A DNA stretch of 64,000 nt from positions 116,666 to 180,665 of the forward strand of contig CAWEUU010000003.1 of NCBI GenBank assembly GCA_963812335.1, written 5' to 3'. This document shows, one piece after another, positions 49,354-57,306 of the stretch (within the stretch, counting starts at the first letter, position 1; every line of letters starts with the position of its first letter). The DNA is from VRUE01 sp963812335. Its GTDB lineage: Bacteria > Actinomycetota > Thermoleophilia > Solirubrobacterales > 70-9. Below the pieces are notes generated by a model. It had not been told where the DNA came from and made no database searches. It was given only the letters and a program-made list of their open reading frames with translations. The position numbers and the translations under genes were made by a program.

Positions 49354-50301
49354 CTAGGACCGAATTTCGGATTGATGGCTGCGGAGCCGGCGCTCGTAGA
49401 CGATGCGCTGCAAGAAGAGAGTCGCCACACCGGCGATCACGATCGCGGTCAGGTTGATCGCCAGCTGCGCGACCGCGCCCCAGAGGTCGGCCCAGTCCGC
49501 GTATGCCGCGGAGACGCCGATCGCCGCGGCGGCGGGGATCGTCGTCACCGAGATCAGCACGCCGACCAGCGCCCCCGACTTGGCCGAGGTCAGCGAGAGC
49601 ACCCCCGCCGTGCCGGCGAAGAGGGCGACGAGGAAGGAGAACGTGCTCGGTTCGGAGACGAACGAGGTCAGCGGGTGGTCGCCGAGGTCGAAGCTGGGCT
49701 CGACCAGGCCGACCGACTTGACCGCGAGGCTGAAGAGGAAGGCGGCGGCGATCGCGACAGGGAAGCCGACCGCGAGCGCCTGCAGCGAGCGCGCCGCGAC
49801 CGCTCCGCGGCGCTCGACGATCGCCACGCAGATGCCGGCCAGCGGGCCGAACTCCGGCCCGACCACCATCGCCCCGACGATCAGGATCGGCTGCCCGAGT
49901 ATCACCCCGACCGAGGCGATCAGGCAGGCGAGGACGATGAAGGCGAGGAAGTTGGCGTTGAGCTCGGTCGCCTCCGACGTCCGCGACTCGACCTCCTCCC
50001 AGACCACGGCGTCGCCGGCGAAGCCGGCGGCCGCCCGCTCGGCCCGCTCGGCCGAGTTCGAGAGCTGCGTGTCGATCTCCTCGATCGAGATCGAGCCCTC
50101 CTCGGGCACGCCGAGCTCGCGCAGGTCGTCGATCACGACGCTGGCGTCCTCGCGGGCGACATCGCAGAGGACCACGTCGCCGACCGGTTTGCGGGCCGCC
50201 CCCTCGATCCGCGCCAGGCTCGAGGCCGAGCGCGTCGCTTCGAGCAGATCGACGACGCGATCGGACTTGGCAGCCGGGACGACGATCCGCAGGTGGACCA
50301 T
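49354..50301 (-). CDS. DUF389 membrane protein
   Basis: A 315-residue protein. The cytoplasmic N-terminal part (MVHLRIVVPAAKSDRVVDLL, about 1-120) is followed by six or so hydrophobic helices containing the family signature ANFLAFIVLACLIASVGVIL, PILIVGAMVVGPEFGPLAGI and SGALVGVLISVTTIPAAAAI. DUF389 function is unknown. ATG at 50301 has TACCCT 8 bases upstream on its strand. It is head-to-head with the PHP gene. Confidence 0.88.
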   Translation of the reverse strand: MVHLRIVVPAAKSDRVVDLLEATRSASSLARIEGAARKPVGDVVLCDVAREDASVVIDDLRELGVPEEGSISIEEIDTQLSNSAERAERAAAGFAGDAVVWEEVESRTSEATELNANFLAFIVLACLIASVGVILGQPILIVGAMVVGPEFGPLAGICVAIVERRGAVAARSLQALAVGFPVAIAAAFLFSLAVKSVGLVEPSFDLGDHPLTSFVSEPSTFSFLVALFAGTAGVLSLTSAKSGALVGVLISVTTIPAAAAIGVSAAYADWADLWGAVAQLAINLTAIVIAGVATLFLQRIVYERRLRSHQSEIRS

Positions 50302-50309
50302 GCGCGGCG

Positions 50310-50319
50310 AGGGTAACGT
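50310..50319. promoter_or_regulatory. Overlapping divergent -10 elements of the DUF389 and PHP genes
   Basis: Within the 27-base gap, TACCCT on the minus strand (50315-50310) is 8 bases from the DUF389 ATG, and TAACGT on the plus strand (50314-50319) is 9 bases from the PHP ATG; they overlap by two bases. Two polymerases could not use both at once. Confidence 0.4.
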
Positions 50320-50328
50320 GGGGCCCCG

Positions 50329-51174
50329 ATGCTGACCGACTACCACCTGCACCTGCGCCCCGACGAGCCCGAGACGCCGCCCGAGCGCTACTTCACGGCG
50401 GAGAACGTCGAGCGCTATCGCGAGGCGGCGGAGGCGGCCGGGATCGAGGAGCTGGGGGTCTCCGAGCACGTCTACCGCTTCACCCAGGCGCTCGAGCTCT
50501 GGCGCCACCCGTTCTGGCAAGAGCAGGCGCGCGACGACCTCGACGCCTACTGCGAGTTCGTCCGCGGCGCCGGGCTCAAGCTCGGGATCGAGTGCGACTT
50601 CGTCCCCGGCGCCGAGGACCGCACCGCGAGCCTGCTCGAGGCGCGCGACTTCGACTACGTCGTCGGCTCGGTCCACTTCGTCGGCGAGCGGGCGGTCGAC
50701 CACGAGGGCTGGGACGTCTGGGAGGCGAGGGGCGACGCCGACGAGGTATGGCGGCGCTACTTCGACGCGCTCGCCGAGTGCGCCCGCAGCGGCCTCTTCG
50801 ACATCCTCGCCCACCCCGACCTGGTCAAGGTCTGGGGTCGCGCGCGGCCGCTGCCCGAGCGCGACCCGCGCCACTTCTACGAGCTCGCGGTCGAGGCGAT
50901 CGCCGAGAGCGGGATCGCGGTCGAGCTCTCCACCGCCGGGCTGCGCAAGCCGGTCGGCGAGCTCTACCCCTCCCGCGCCTTCGCCGAGATGTGCGTCGAG
51001 GCCGGTGTCGCCTTCGCCCTCTCCTCCGACGCCCACCTGCCCGAGCAGGTCGGCTACGGCTACGAGCGGGCACTCGAGTTCCTCGCCGAGCTCGGCGTCG
51101 GCGAGATCGCCGTCTTCGAGCGCCGCGAGCGCCGCCTGGAGCCGTTGCCCTCGCGCGTAGGCGAGAATCGGTGA
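50329..51174 (+). CDS. PHP-domain histidinol-phosphatase-like phosphoesterase
   Basis: A 281-residue PHP phosphatase, similar in layout to HisJ/HisK histidinol-phosphatases. Metal ligands appear in LTDYHLHLRP, GVSEHVYRF, GIECDFVPG, YVVGSVHFVG, DILAHPDLVKVWG and ALSSDAHLPEQVGYG, so the trinuclear site looks complete. Histidine synthesis is the likely role, but PHP enzymes vary; no his genes are nearby. It ends 4 bases before ispF. Confidence 0.82.
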   Translation: MLTDYHLHLRPDEPETPPERYFTAENVERYREAAEAAGIEELGVSEHVYRFTQALELWRHPFWQEQARDDLDAYCEFVRGAGLKLGIECDFVPGAEDRTASLLEARDFDYVVGSVHFVGERAVDHEGWDVWEARGDADEVWRRYFDALAECARSGLFDILAHPDLVKVWGRARPLPERDPRHFYELAVEAIAESGIAVELSTAGLRKPVGELYPSRAFAEMCVEAGVAFALSSDAHLPEQVGYGYERALEFLAELGVGEIAVFERRERRLEPLPSRVGENR

Positions 51175-51178
51175 CGCT

Positions 51179-51643
51179 ATGAGCGTCGGCATCGGCTACG
51201 ACAGCCACCGCTTCGCCGAGGGGCGGGCGTTGATCCTCGGCGGGGTCGAGATCGACCACCCGCGCGGGCTCAGCGGCCACTCCGACGCCGACGTGCTCAC
51301 CCACGCCGTGATCGACGCGCTGCTCGGCGCCGCCGGATCCGGCGACATCGGCACGCTCTTCCCCGACGACGAGGAGCGCTGGCGCGGCGCCGACTCGATC
51401 GACCTGCTGCGCACCGTGGTCGGCACGATCGGCGGCGAGATCGTCAACATCGACGCGACCGTGGTCTGCGAGGAGCCGCGGCTCGGCCCCCACCGAGAGC
51501 AGATCGAGCGCGTTCTCGCCGACGCCACCTCGGCCCGGGTCAGCGTCAAGGCGACCAGCAACGAGGGCATGGGCTGGATCGGCCGCGGCGAGGGAATCGC
51601 CTGCATCGCCGTCGCCTCGGTCGATGGCGATCGGGACGGATAG
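51179..51643 (+). CDS. ispF: 2-C-methyl-D-erythritol 2,4-cyclodiphosphate synthase
   Basis: Fifth step of the MEP pathway, trimeric zinc enzyme. The 154-residue protein has GIGYDSHRFAEGRALILGGV (metal Asp and His), GLSGHSDADVLTHAVIDALL and SVKATSNEGMGWIGRGEGIA. It is separated from ispD by DUF389 and the PHP gene, whereas in many actinobacteria the two are adjacent. Confidence 0.95.
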   Translation: MSVGIGYDSHRFAEGRALILGGVEIDHPRGLSGHSDADVLTHAVIDALLGAAGSGDIGTLFPDDEERWRGADSIDLLRTVVGTIGGEIVNIDATVVCEEPRLGPHREQIERVLADATSARVSVKATSNEGMGWIGRGEGIACIAVASVDGDRDG

Positions 51644-51656
51644 GCTTCGCAGCTCG

Positions 51657-53306
51657 ATGGGCAAGCTCGGATCGATCGCGGCGGCGGCACGGCAGCTGGC
51701 CGCGGACAAAGCATTCAACGTGAAGGTCCTGCACGAGGCCGGCATCGTCGCCCCGATCCGCCCCGACGTGGCGGCGCGGATCGGCGTCACCTTCGTCCGC
51801 TGGGGCGCCTCGCCGGCGACCGGGATCGCCACGGCGGCGATCCACTACCCGCACGAGACGGCGCTGATCGACGAACGCGGCTCGCTCAGCTTCGCGCAGC
51901 TGCACCGGCGCACCAACGCGCTCGCCCACGCCTTCGAGCGGATGGGGATCGGGCACGGGGACGGGATCGGGATCATGTGCCGCAACCACCGCGGCTTCAT
52001 CGAGACGACGCTCGCCGCGGCCAAGATCGGCGCGAGCGCGCTCTACCTCAACACGATGTTCGCCGGCCCGCAGCTGGTCGAGGTGACCCGGCGCGAGGAA
52101 CCGAAGGCGCTCGTCTACGACGAGGAGTTCGACGAGCTGCTCGAGGGCGTCGACGAGGGCGTGCAGCGGGTGGTCGGCTGGAGCGAGGGGGAGAGCGAGG
52201 GGCCGACGCTCGACTCGCTGATCGCCTCGGCGGAGGACTCCGACCTGAAGCCGCCGCCCGACAAACCGCGCTTCGTGATCCTCACCTCTGGCACGACCGG
52301 GACGCCGAAGGGCGCCCAGCGCTCCAGTCCCGACGGGCTCGGCGCGATCGCAGCGCTGCTCGACAGGATTCCCTACCGCAGCCGCGAGACGATGACGATC
52401 GCCGCGCCGCTCTTCCACTCCTGGGGCTTCTTCCACTTCGTGATGAGCCTGCCGACGGCCTCGACGATCGTGTTGCGGCGGCGCTTCGATCCCGAGCAGA
52501 CGCTGCGCGCCGTGCAGGACAACCGCGCGCAGGTGCTCGCGGTCGTGCCGGTGATGCTGCAGCGCATCCTCTGCCTGCCCGAGGAGACGCTCGCCTCCTA
52601 TGACCTCTCCTCACTGCGGATCGTCTCGCTGTCCGGCTCGGCCCTGCCGGGCGAGCTGGCGGTCGAGTGGATGGACCGCTTCGGCGACAACATCTACAAC
52701 CTCTACGGCTCGACCGAGGTCGCCTACGCGACGGTCGCCACGCCGGCCGACCTGCGCGCCGCGCCGGGCACCGCCGGGCGGCCGCCCCGGGGCACCGTTG
52801 TGCGCCTCTACGACGAGCACGGCCAGGAGGTCCCCAGGGGCGAAGTCGGCCGCATCTTCGTCGGCAACGAGATGTCCTTCGAGGGCTACACCGGAGGCGG
52901 CGGCAAGGACGCGATCGACGGCCTGCTGAGCAGTGGCGACGTCGGCCACATCGACGCCGACGGGCGCCTCTTCATCGACGGCCGCGACGACGAGATGATC
53001 GTCTCCGGCGGTGAGAACGTCTTCCCGCGCGAGGTCGAGGATCTGCTCGCCGACCACGAGGCGGTGGTCGAGGTGGCGCTGATCGGGGTCGAGGACGAGG
53101 AGTTCGGGCAGCGGTTGAAGGCATTCGTCGTCCTGGCCGAGGGTGCCGAGGCCTCCGAAGACGAGCTCAAGGCCCACGTCAAGGCTCACCTCGCCGGCTA
53201 CAAGGCGCCGCGCGAAGTCGAGTTCATGGACGAGCTGCCGCGCAACGCGACCGGCAAGATCCTCAAGAAGGACCTCGTCGCGCGCGAGACCGAGAAGTCG
53301 GCCTAG
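51657..53306 (+). CDS. Acyl-CoA synthetase (AMP-forming)
   Basis: A 549-residue ANL-superfamily enzyme activating a fatty or other carboxylic acid via an adenylate. It has the ATP loop FVILTSGTTGTPKGAQRSS, NLYGSTEVAYATVATPADLR, the hinge region LFIDGRDDEMIVSGGENVFP and the C-terminal catalytic lysine LPRNATGKILKKDL. ATG 51657 begins a 60-residue N-terminal extension common in long-chain-type members; TAGGCT is 10 bases upstream. It could supply substrates for the beta-oxidation enzyme 34 kb away, which is inference. Confidence 0.9.
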   Translation: MGKLGSIAAAARQLAADKAFNVKVLHEAGIVAPIRPDVAARIGVTFVRWGASPATGIATAAIHYPHETALIDERGSLSFAQLHRRTNALAHAFERMGIGHGDGIGIMCRNHRGFIETTLAAAKIGASALYLNTMFAGPQLVEVTRREEPKALVYDEEFDELLEGVDEGVQRVVGWSEGESEGPTLDSLIASAEDSDLKPPPDKPRFVILTSGTTGTPKGAQRSSPDGLGAIAALLDRIPYRSRETMTIAAPLFHSWGFFHFVMSLPTASTIVLRRRFDPEQTLRAVQDNRAQVLAVVPVMLQRILCLPEETLASYDLSSLRIVSLSGSALPGELAVEWMDRFGDNIYNLYGSTEVAYATVATPADLRAAPGTAGRPPRGTVVRLYDEHGQEVPRGEVGRIFVGNEMSFEGYTGGGGKDAIDGLLSSGDVGHIDADGRLFIDGRDDEMIVSGGENVFPREVEDLLADHEAVVEVALIGVEDEEFGQRLKAFVVLAEGAEASEDELKAHVKAHLAGYKAPREVEFMDELPRNATGKILKKDLVARETEKSA

Positions 53307-53382
53307 GCCCTTCCGCTAATTGCGGACTTTTGAGGTCGGTGCGGGTGGCATCGCCTCCGTCTTGGGTAGTAGTTTGCGGCGC

Positions 53383-54240
53383 ATGGGTGAGCCTGCGATC
53401 AAGTTGAACGCGGTCAGCGAGGCGACCGAGGAAATCCGCGGCGTCGCCGGCCAGGCCCTCGAGTGGGTGCGGAAGAGCGAGGAGCGGGTCACGGCGGCCG
53501 AAAAGGAGATCGCCGAGGTCAAGGAGCGGGCCAGGACGGCGCTCGGCAAGATCGGCGAGCAGGGCCGGGAGCGGATCGAGGCAGAGCGTGGGAAGCGGCG
53601 CGCCGCCGAGGATCGCCTTGCTCAGGCCGAGCAGGCCCGCGACCGCGCCGAGCAGGCCTTCGAGCGCGCGCGCAAACAGGCCGAAGCCGACCGCGAGTCG
53701 TTCGCCACTCAGATGACCGCCGCCCGGGCGCAGACCGACGAGGCTCGGACGCAGGCGGTGAAGCGGACCGAAGAGGAGGCGTCCAAGCGCACCCGCGAGG
53801 TGCTCGAAAAGGCGCAGGCGGAGGCCGACCGCCGGGTCGCCGCGGCCGAGCAGCGCGCCGCCGAGGCCGAGGCGCGCGCCGAGGAGTCCCACCGGGTCGC
53901 GGTGCGGCTCGAGGCCGAGATCGAAGAGCGGGTCATGCAGGGCACCGAGGACGTCCGCCGCGAGGCCGAGGAACGCGTCCGCCACCTGGTCGAGAAGGTC
54001 GAAGGCGAGGCCGTCGAGAAGGCGCGGGCGCGCGCCGAGGAGCAGCTTCAGGCCGAGTCCGAGCGGATTCGGGCGCAGGCGGAGCAGCGCGAGGAGCGTC
54101 TGCGCGGCGCCGCCGAGGAGGAGATCAAGGCGAGCGCCAAACGCGCCCGCCGCGAGGTCATGGCGGCCGCAAGCGAGACCGCCCCGAGCTGGACCCGCAA
54201 CGAGTCATCCGACTCGGGCGCCGGCTACCGCACCTTCTGA
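53383..54240 (+). CDS. Long alanine/arginine/glutamate-rich coiled-coil protein
   Basis: A 285-residue protein that is nearly one continuous coiled coil from about residue 20 to 265 (EERVTAAEKEIAEVKERART, AEQRAAEAEARAEESHRVAV). It has no cysteine, signal peptide or membrane helix, and ends SWTRNESSDSGAGYRTF. A structural or scaffolding role is likely; no family is assigned. ATG 53383 lies 7 bases after TAGTTT. Confidence 0.72.
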   Translation: MGEPAIKLNAVSEATEEIRGVAGQALEWVRKSEERVTAAEKEIAEVKERARTALGKIGEQGRERIEAERGKRRAAEDRLAQAEQARDRAEQAFERARKQAEADRESFATQMTAARAQTDEARTQAVKRTEEEASKRTREVLEKAQAEADRRVAAAEQRAAEAEARAEESHRVAVRLEAEIEERVMQGTEDVRREAEERVRHLVEKVEGEAVEKARARAEEQLQAESERIRAQAEQREERLRGAAEEEIKASAKRARREVMAAASETAPSWTRNESSDSGAGYRTF

Positions 54241-54247
54241 TCCCCTC

Positions 54248-54253
54248 TAGCAT
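54248..54253 (+). promoter_or_regulatory. -10 element of cysS (leaderless)
   Basis: TAGCAT at 54248-54253, 8 bases before the cysS ATG, in the 21-base gap after the coiled-coil gene. Confidence 0.4.
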
Positions 54254-54261
54254 CCGCCCCC

Positions 54262-55642
54262 ATGCGGGAGGTGCGGATACGGGACACGCTGTCGGGAGAG
54301 CTGCGCGCTCTGCCCACCGGGGACGAGGTCGGCATCTACGCCTGCGGTCCCACCGTCTACAGCCGGATCCATATCGGCAACGCGCGCCCTTTCGTGATCT
54401 TCATGCTGCTCACGCGGTTCCTTCGCTCCGAGGGCTACCGGGCGAAGCTGGTCATCAACGTCACCGACATCAACGACAAGATCTACGACGCGGCGAAGGA
54501 GGCAGCCGAGCCCTCCGAGGAGTTCGCGGAGCGGATGACCGCGGCCTACTTCGCGGACACCGGCGATCTGGGTCTGGGGCGCCCCGATGCCGAGCCACTG
54601 GCGACCGAGACGATCGAGGGCATCGTCGGCCTGATCGAGGACCTGGTCGCTTCGGGCCATGCCTACGAGTCCGGCGGCGATGTCTACTTCCGCGTTCGCA
54701 GCTTCGACCCCTACGGAAAGCTCTCGAACCGGCCGACCGAGGACATGGATCAGGGCGAGGAGGCCGGGTCGGCCTCGCTCAAGGAGGATCCACTCGATTT
54801 TGCGCTCTGGAAGGCGCACAAGGAGGGTGAGGACTCTTCCTGGGGCTCGCCATGGGGCCAAGGGCGTCCGGGCTGGCACATCGAGTGCTCGGCGATGGCC
54901 GAGGCCGAGCTGGGGCCGTCCTTCGCGGTTCATGGCGGCGGCTCCGATCTGGTCTTTCCCCATCACGAGAACGAGATCGCTCAGTCCGAGGCGGCTGGTC
55001 GTCCCTTCGCCCAGGTTTGGATGCACAACGGGATGATCCAGAAAGGCGAGGGGAAGATGTCGAAGTCCGAGGGCAACATCTTCCAGCTCTCCGAGGCGCT
55101 CGATCGCTACGGGCGCGAGGCCGTCGTCGACTATCTGATCTCGGGGCACTACCGGCAGCCGCTGGCGTTCGGGCCCGAGCAGATGGAGCAGGCCGTGGCG
55201 CGGGTCGAGCGGTTGCGGAACTTCTTTCGGGAGCACCCGGTGGGGGCATCGGGGGAAGCCCCGCCGGAGCAACAGCGGGGAGGCTCCGCCGGGGCTTCCC
55301 CCGGCTCCCGGATCGAGGCGTTTCGAGAGGCTCTTGCCGATGACTTCAACACGCCCCGCGCTATGGCCGAGGTTTTTGAGCTGGTGGGGGAAGCGAATCG
55401 GGGGGAGGTCCCTGGGGCGGCCGAGGCCGTGCGAGGAGATGCTGGAGCTCGTCGGGCTTGGGTCGCTGGCAGAGGCCGAGGCAGGGGGCAGGGGGCGAGG
55501 CGGAGGTGCTGTTGCGGAGCGGGAGAAGGCTCGAGCCGCCAAGGACTTCGACCGGGCGGATGAGATTCGCGATCAGCTCGCTGCGCTCGGCTGGGAAGTG
55601 CGGGATTCGGCTGACGGCGCCAAATTGGTGCCCAACTCGTGA
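54262..55642 (+). CDS. cysS: Cysteinyl-tRNA synthetase (one frame break near 55435)
   Basis: Class I synthetase charging tRNA-Cys. It shows the zinc cysteine and HIGH-type motif GIYACGPTVYSRIHIGNARP, HIECSAMAEAEL with the zinc ligands, FPHHENEIAQSEAA and KMSKSEGNIFQLSEAL. The first frame drifts into nonsense after about residue 391; skipping one G at 55435 restores EMLELVGLGSLAEAE and the typical end DFDRADEIRDQLAALGWEVR, stopping at 55642. The corrected product is 459 residues, the normal length. Probably a one-base insertion error or a recent mutation. The stop overlaps rlmB (GTGA). Confidence 0.9.
55251..55302. repeat. Long inverted repeat inside cysS
   Basis: Arms of 20 bases (55251-55270 and 55283-55302) match at 19 positions, with a 12-base loop. 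In the protein it encodes a Gly/Ala/Pro/Ser-rich insert (GASGEAPPEQQRGGSAGASP) between two helical parts of CysS. It looks like a small palindromic element tolerated in a surface loop. Confidence 0.6.
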
Positions 55643-56301
55643 GCGCTGCCGCCGAGGGTCAGATCGTCTACGGGCGCCGGCCGGTCGAGGAGGCGGAGCG
55701 GGGGAGGCGTGCGGTTCGGCGGGTCTGGCGGGCGCCGGACACCGCGCCGGAGGAGCTCGAGAGGCTCTGCGGGTCGCCTGACCATCAGGGCGTCGTCGCC
55801 GAGGTCGATCCGTATCCCTATGCCGACCCGAACGCGCTGCTGCGGCGCGAGGCGGGGCTGCTGCTGGCGCTTGACCAGGTCCAGGACCCGCGCAACCTCG
55901 GCGCCGTCTGTCGCTCGGCCGAGTTCGCGGGGGCCGCGGGGGTCGTCATCCCCGAGCGCCGCGCGGCGGAGGTGACCGCGGTCGCCTGCAAGGCCTCTGC
56001 GGGGGCGGTCGAGCACATCGCGATCGCCCGCGTGCGCAACCTCGCCGACTGGCTCGACGCGGCGAAACGGGCCGGCTTCTGGATCTGGGGCGCCGACGCG
56101 GAAGCGGAGCAGGCGCCCTGGGACGCCGACCTGAGCGGTCCGACCGTGCTCGTGCTGGGCGGCGAGGGCAAGGGCATCCGCCCCCGCGTCGCCTCTTCCT
56201 GCGACGGCCTCCTCGCCCTGCCACAGGCGGGCCGGGTCGACTCCCTCAACGTCTCCGCTGCTGCCTCGGCGCTGCTCTTTGAGGCCGTTCGTCAGCGCTG
56301 A
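55639..56301 (+). CDS. rlmB: TrmH/SpoU-family 23S rRNA (guanosine-2'-O-)-methyltransferase RlmB
   Basis: SPOUT methyltransferase modifying 23S rRNA. The 220-residue protein has a short N-terminal substrate-binding domain (IVYGRRPVEEAERG) and the three SpoU motifs: DQVQDPRNLGAVCRSAEFAG, VLVLGGEGKGIRPRVASSCD and DSLNVSAAASALLFEAVRQR. It overlaps cysS by four bases. The cysS-rlmB-sigH order is the one known from Bacillus (where yacP intervenes). Confidence 0.92.
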   Translation: MSAAAEGQIVYGRRPVEEAERGRRAVRRVWRAPDTAPEELERLCGSPDHQGVVAEVDPYPYADPNALLRREAGLLLALDQVQDPRNLGAVCRSAEFAGAAGVVIPERRAAEVTAVACKASAGAVEHIAIARVRNLADWLDAAKRAGFWIWGADAEAEQAPWDADLSGPTVLVLGGEGKGIRPRVASSCDGLLALPQAGRVDSLNVSAAASALLFEAVRQR

Positions 56302-56349
56302 GGCCGCGTGCCACCTGCAACGGCGATTGCAAAAAGCCGCAATTTGGGG

Positions 56350-56378
56350 TTGACAGAACTCCGCCGGGCGGTAAGAAT
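56350..56378 (+). promoter_or_regulatory. Promoter of the SigH-like sigma factor gene
   Basis: TTGACA at 56350-56355, 16 bases, then TAAGAAT at 56372-56378: a near-consensus housekeeping promoter, leaving a leader of about 110 bases before the GTG at 56495. The leader has an AAGGAGAAGG Shine-Dalgarno. Confidence 0.65.
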
Positions 56379-56494
56379 GCCCCGGCAACAAGGGTGAACC
56401 TCAGCTTGAGTCTGAGATTTATCCAGTCAATACCGGCGCCACCAGGGGAGGTACAGGCGCCACGACCCTTCGTTCTCGAAAAGGAGAAGGATCT

Positions 56495-57202
56495 GTGGCT
56501 CTATCCGCCCCCACGCAGGAACTGAGACTCCCAACCGGTAATTTCAACGGCTCTACCCGGGCCAGCATTAACCCTCAACCTGAGCTTGATGACCACTATC
56601 TGGTCGCCCTGGCCAAGGAGGGGAGGACCGACGCCTACGACACGATCGTCCGCCGCTACCGCGGCTTCGTCCGTCTCAAGGCCTCGTCCTACTTCCTGCT
56701 CGGCGGGGAGAGCGACGATCTGACCCAGGAAGGCCTGCTCGGCCTCTACAAGGCGATTCGCGACTACCGCAGCGACCGCGAGTCGAGCTTCCGCAGCTTC
56801 GCCGAGCTCTGCATCACCCGCCAGATCATCACCGCGGTGAAGACCGCGACCCGCAACAAGCACACGCCGCTCAACCAGTACGTCTCGTTCAGCCAGACCC
56901 CGGCCGCCGCCGGCGACTCGGACACGACCCTCGACGAGATCCTGCCCGGCCCGACCGTTACGGACCCGGTCAATCAGGTGATCGCCACCGAAGAGCTCTC
57001 GAGCCTCGTCTCCTGCCTCTCCGGCAGCACCGGCGTCCTCTCGGACCTCGAGAGCAGCGTGCTCTCGCTCTACCTCGACGGCCACTCCTACGAGGCCACC
57101 GCCGAGCAGCTCGAGTGCGACACCAAGACCGTCGACAACGCCCTCCAGCGCGTAAAGCGCAAGGTCGCCGCCCATCTCGATTCCCGCGAGGTGCCCGCGT
57201 AG
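56495..57202 (+). CDS. RNA polymerase sigma factor, SigH (sporulation-type sigma-70) family
   Basis: A 235-residue sigma-70 family protein lacking region 1. Region 2 is RYRGFVRLKASSYFLLGGES, DDLTQEGLLGLYKAIRDYRS, FRSFAELCITRQIITAVKTA and TRNKHTPLNQ; region 4 is LSDLESSVLSLYLDGHSYEA then TAEQLECDTKTVDNALQRVK. The NKHTPLN block after region 2 is characteristic of Bacillus SigH. Position after rlmB supports it. In this organism it probably drives a stress or developmental regulon, not necessarily sporulation. Confidence 0.88.
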   Translation: MALSAPTQELRLPTGNFNGSTRASINPQPELDDHYLVALAKEGRTDAYDTIVRRYRGFVRLKASSYFLLGGESDDLTQEGLLGLYKAIRDYRSDRESSFRSFAELCITRQIITAVKTATRNKHTPLNQYVSFSQTPAAAGDSDTTLDEILPGPTVTDPVNQVIATEELSSLVSCLSGSTGVLSDLESSVLSLYLDGHSYEATAEQLECDTKTVDNALQRVKRKVAAHLDSREVPA

Positions 57203-57246
57203 ACGGCAACAGCGCTACGTGGTTCATAAACGTGTGCCTATTGATT

Positions 57247-57281
57247 CCATATTCATGGGGATAGATCTCCCATCAATATGG
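57247..57281. promoter_or_regulatory. 35-bp imperfect palindrome before the AAA_14 ATPase gene
   Basis: CCATATTCATGGG (57247-57259) and CCCATCAATATGG (57269-57281) pair at 12 of 13 positions around a 9-base centre. It lies in an AT-rich stretch, 25 bases before the ATG at 57307. It could be an operator for this gene or a terminator for the sigma factor gene 45 bases upstream. Confidence 0.5.
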
Positions 57282-57306
57282 GGGCAAAGAAGGTATATTC
57301 GTGTGA

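Noticed and set aside
53311..53323. CCGC-TAATT-GCGG after the acyl-CoA synthetase as a terminator.
   Set aside because: A 4-bp stem is too short to support a call, although a few T follow it.
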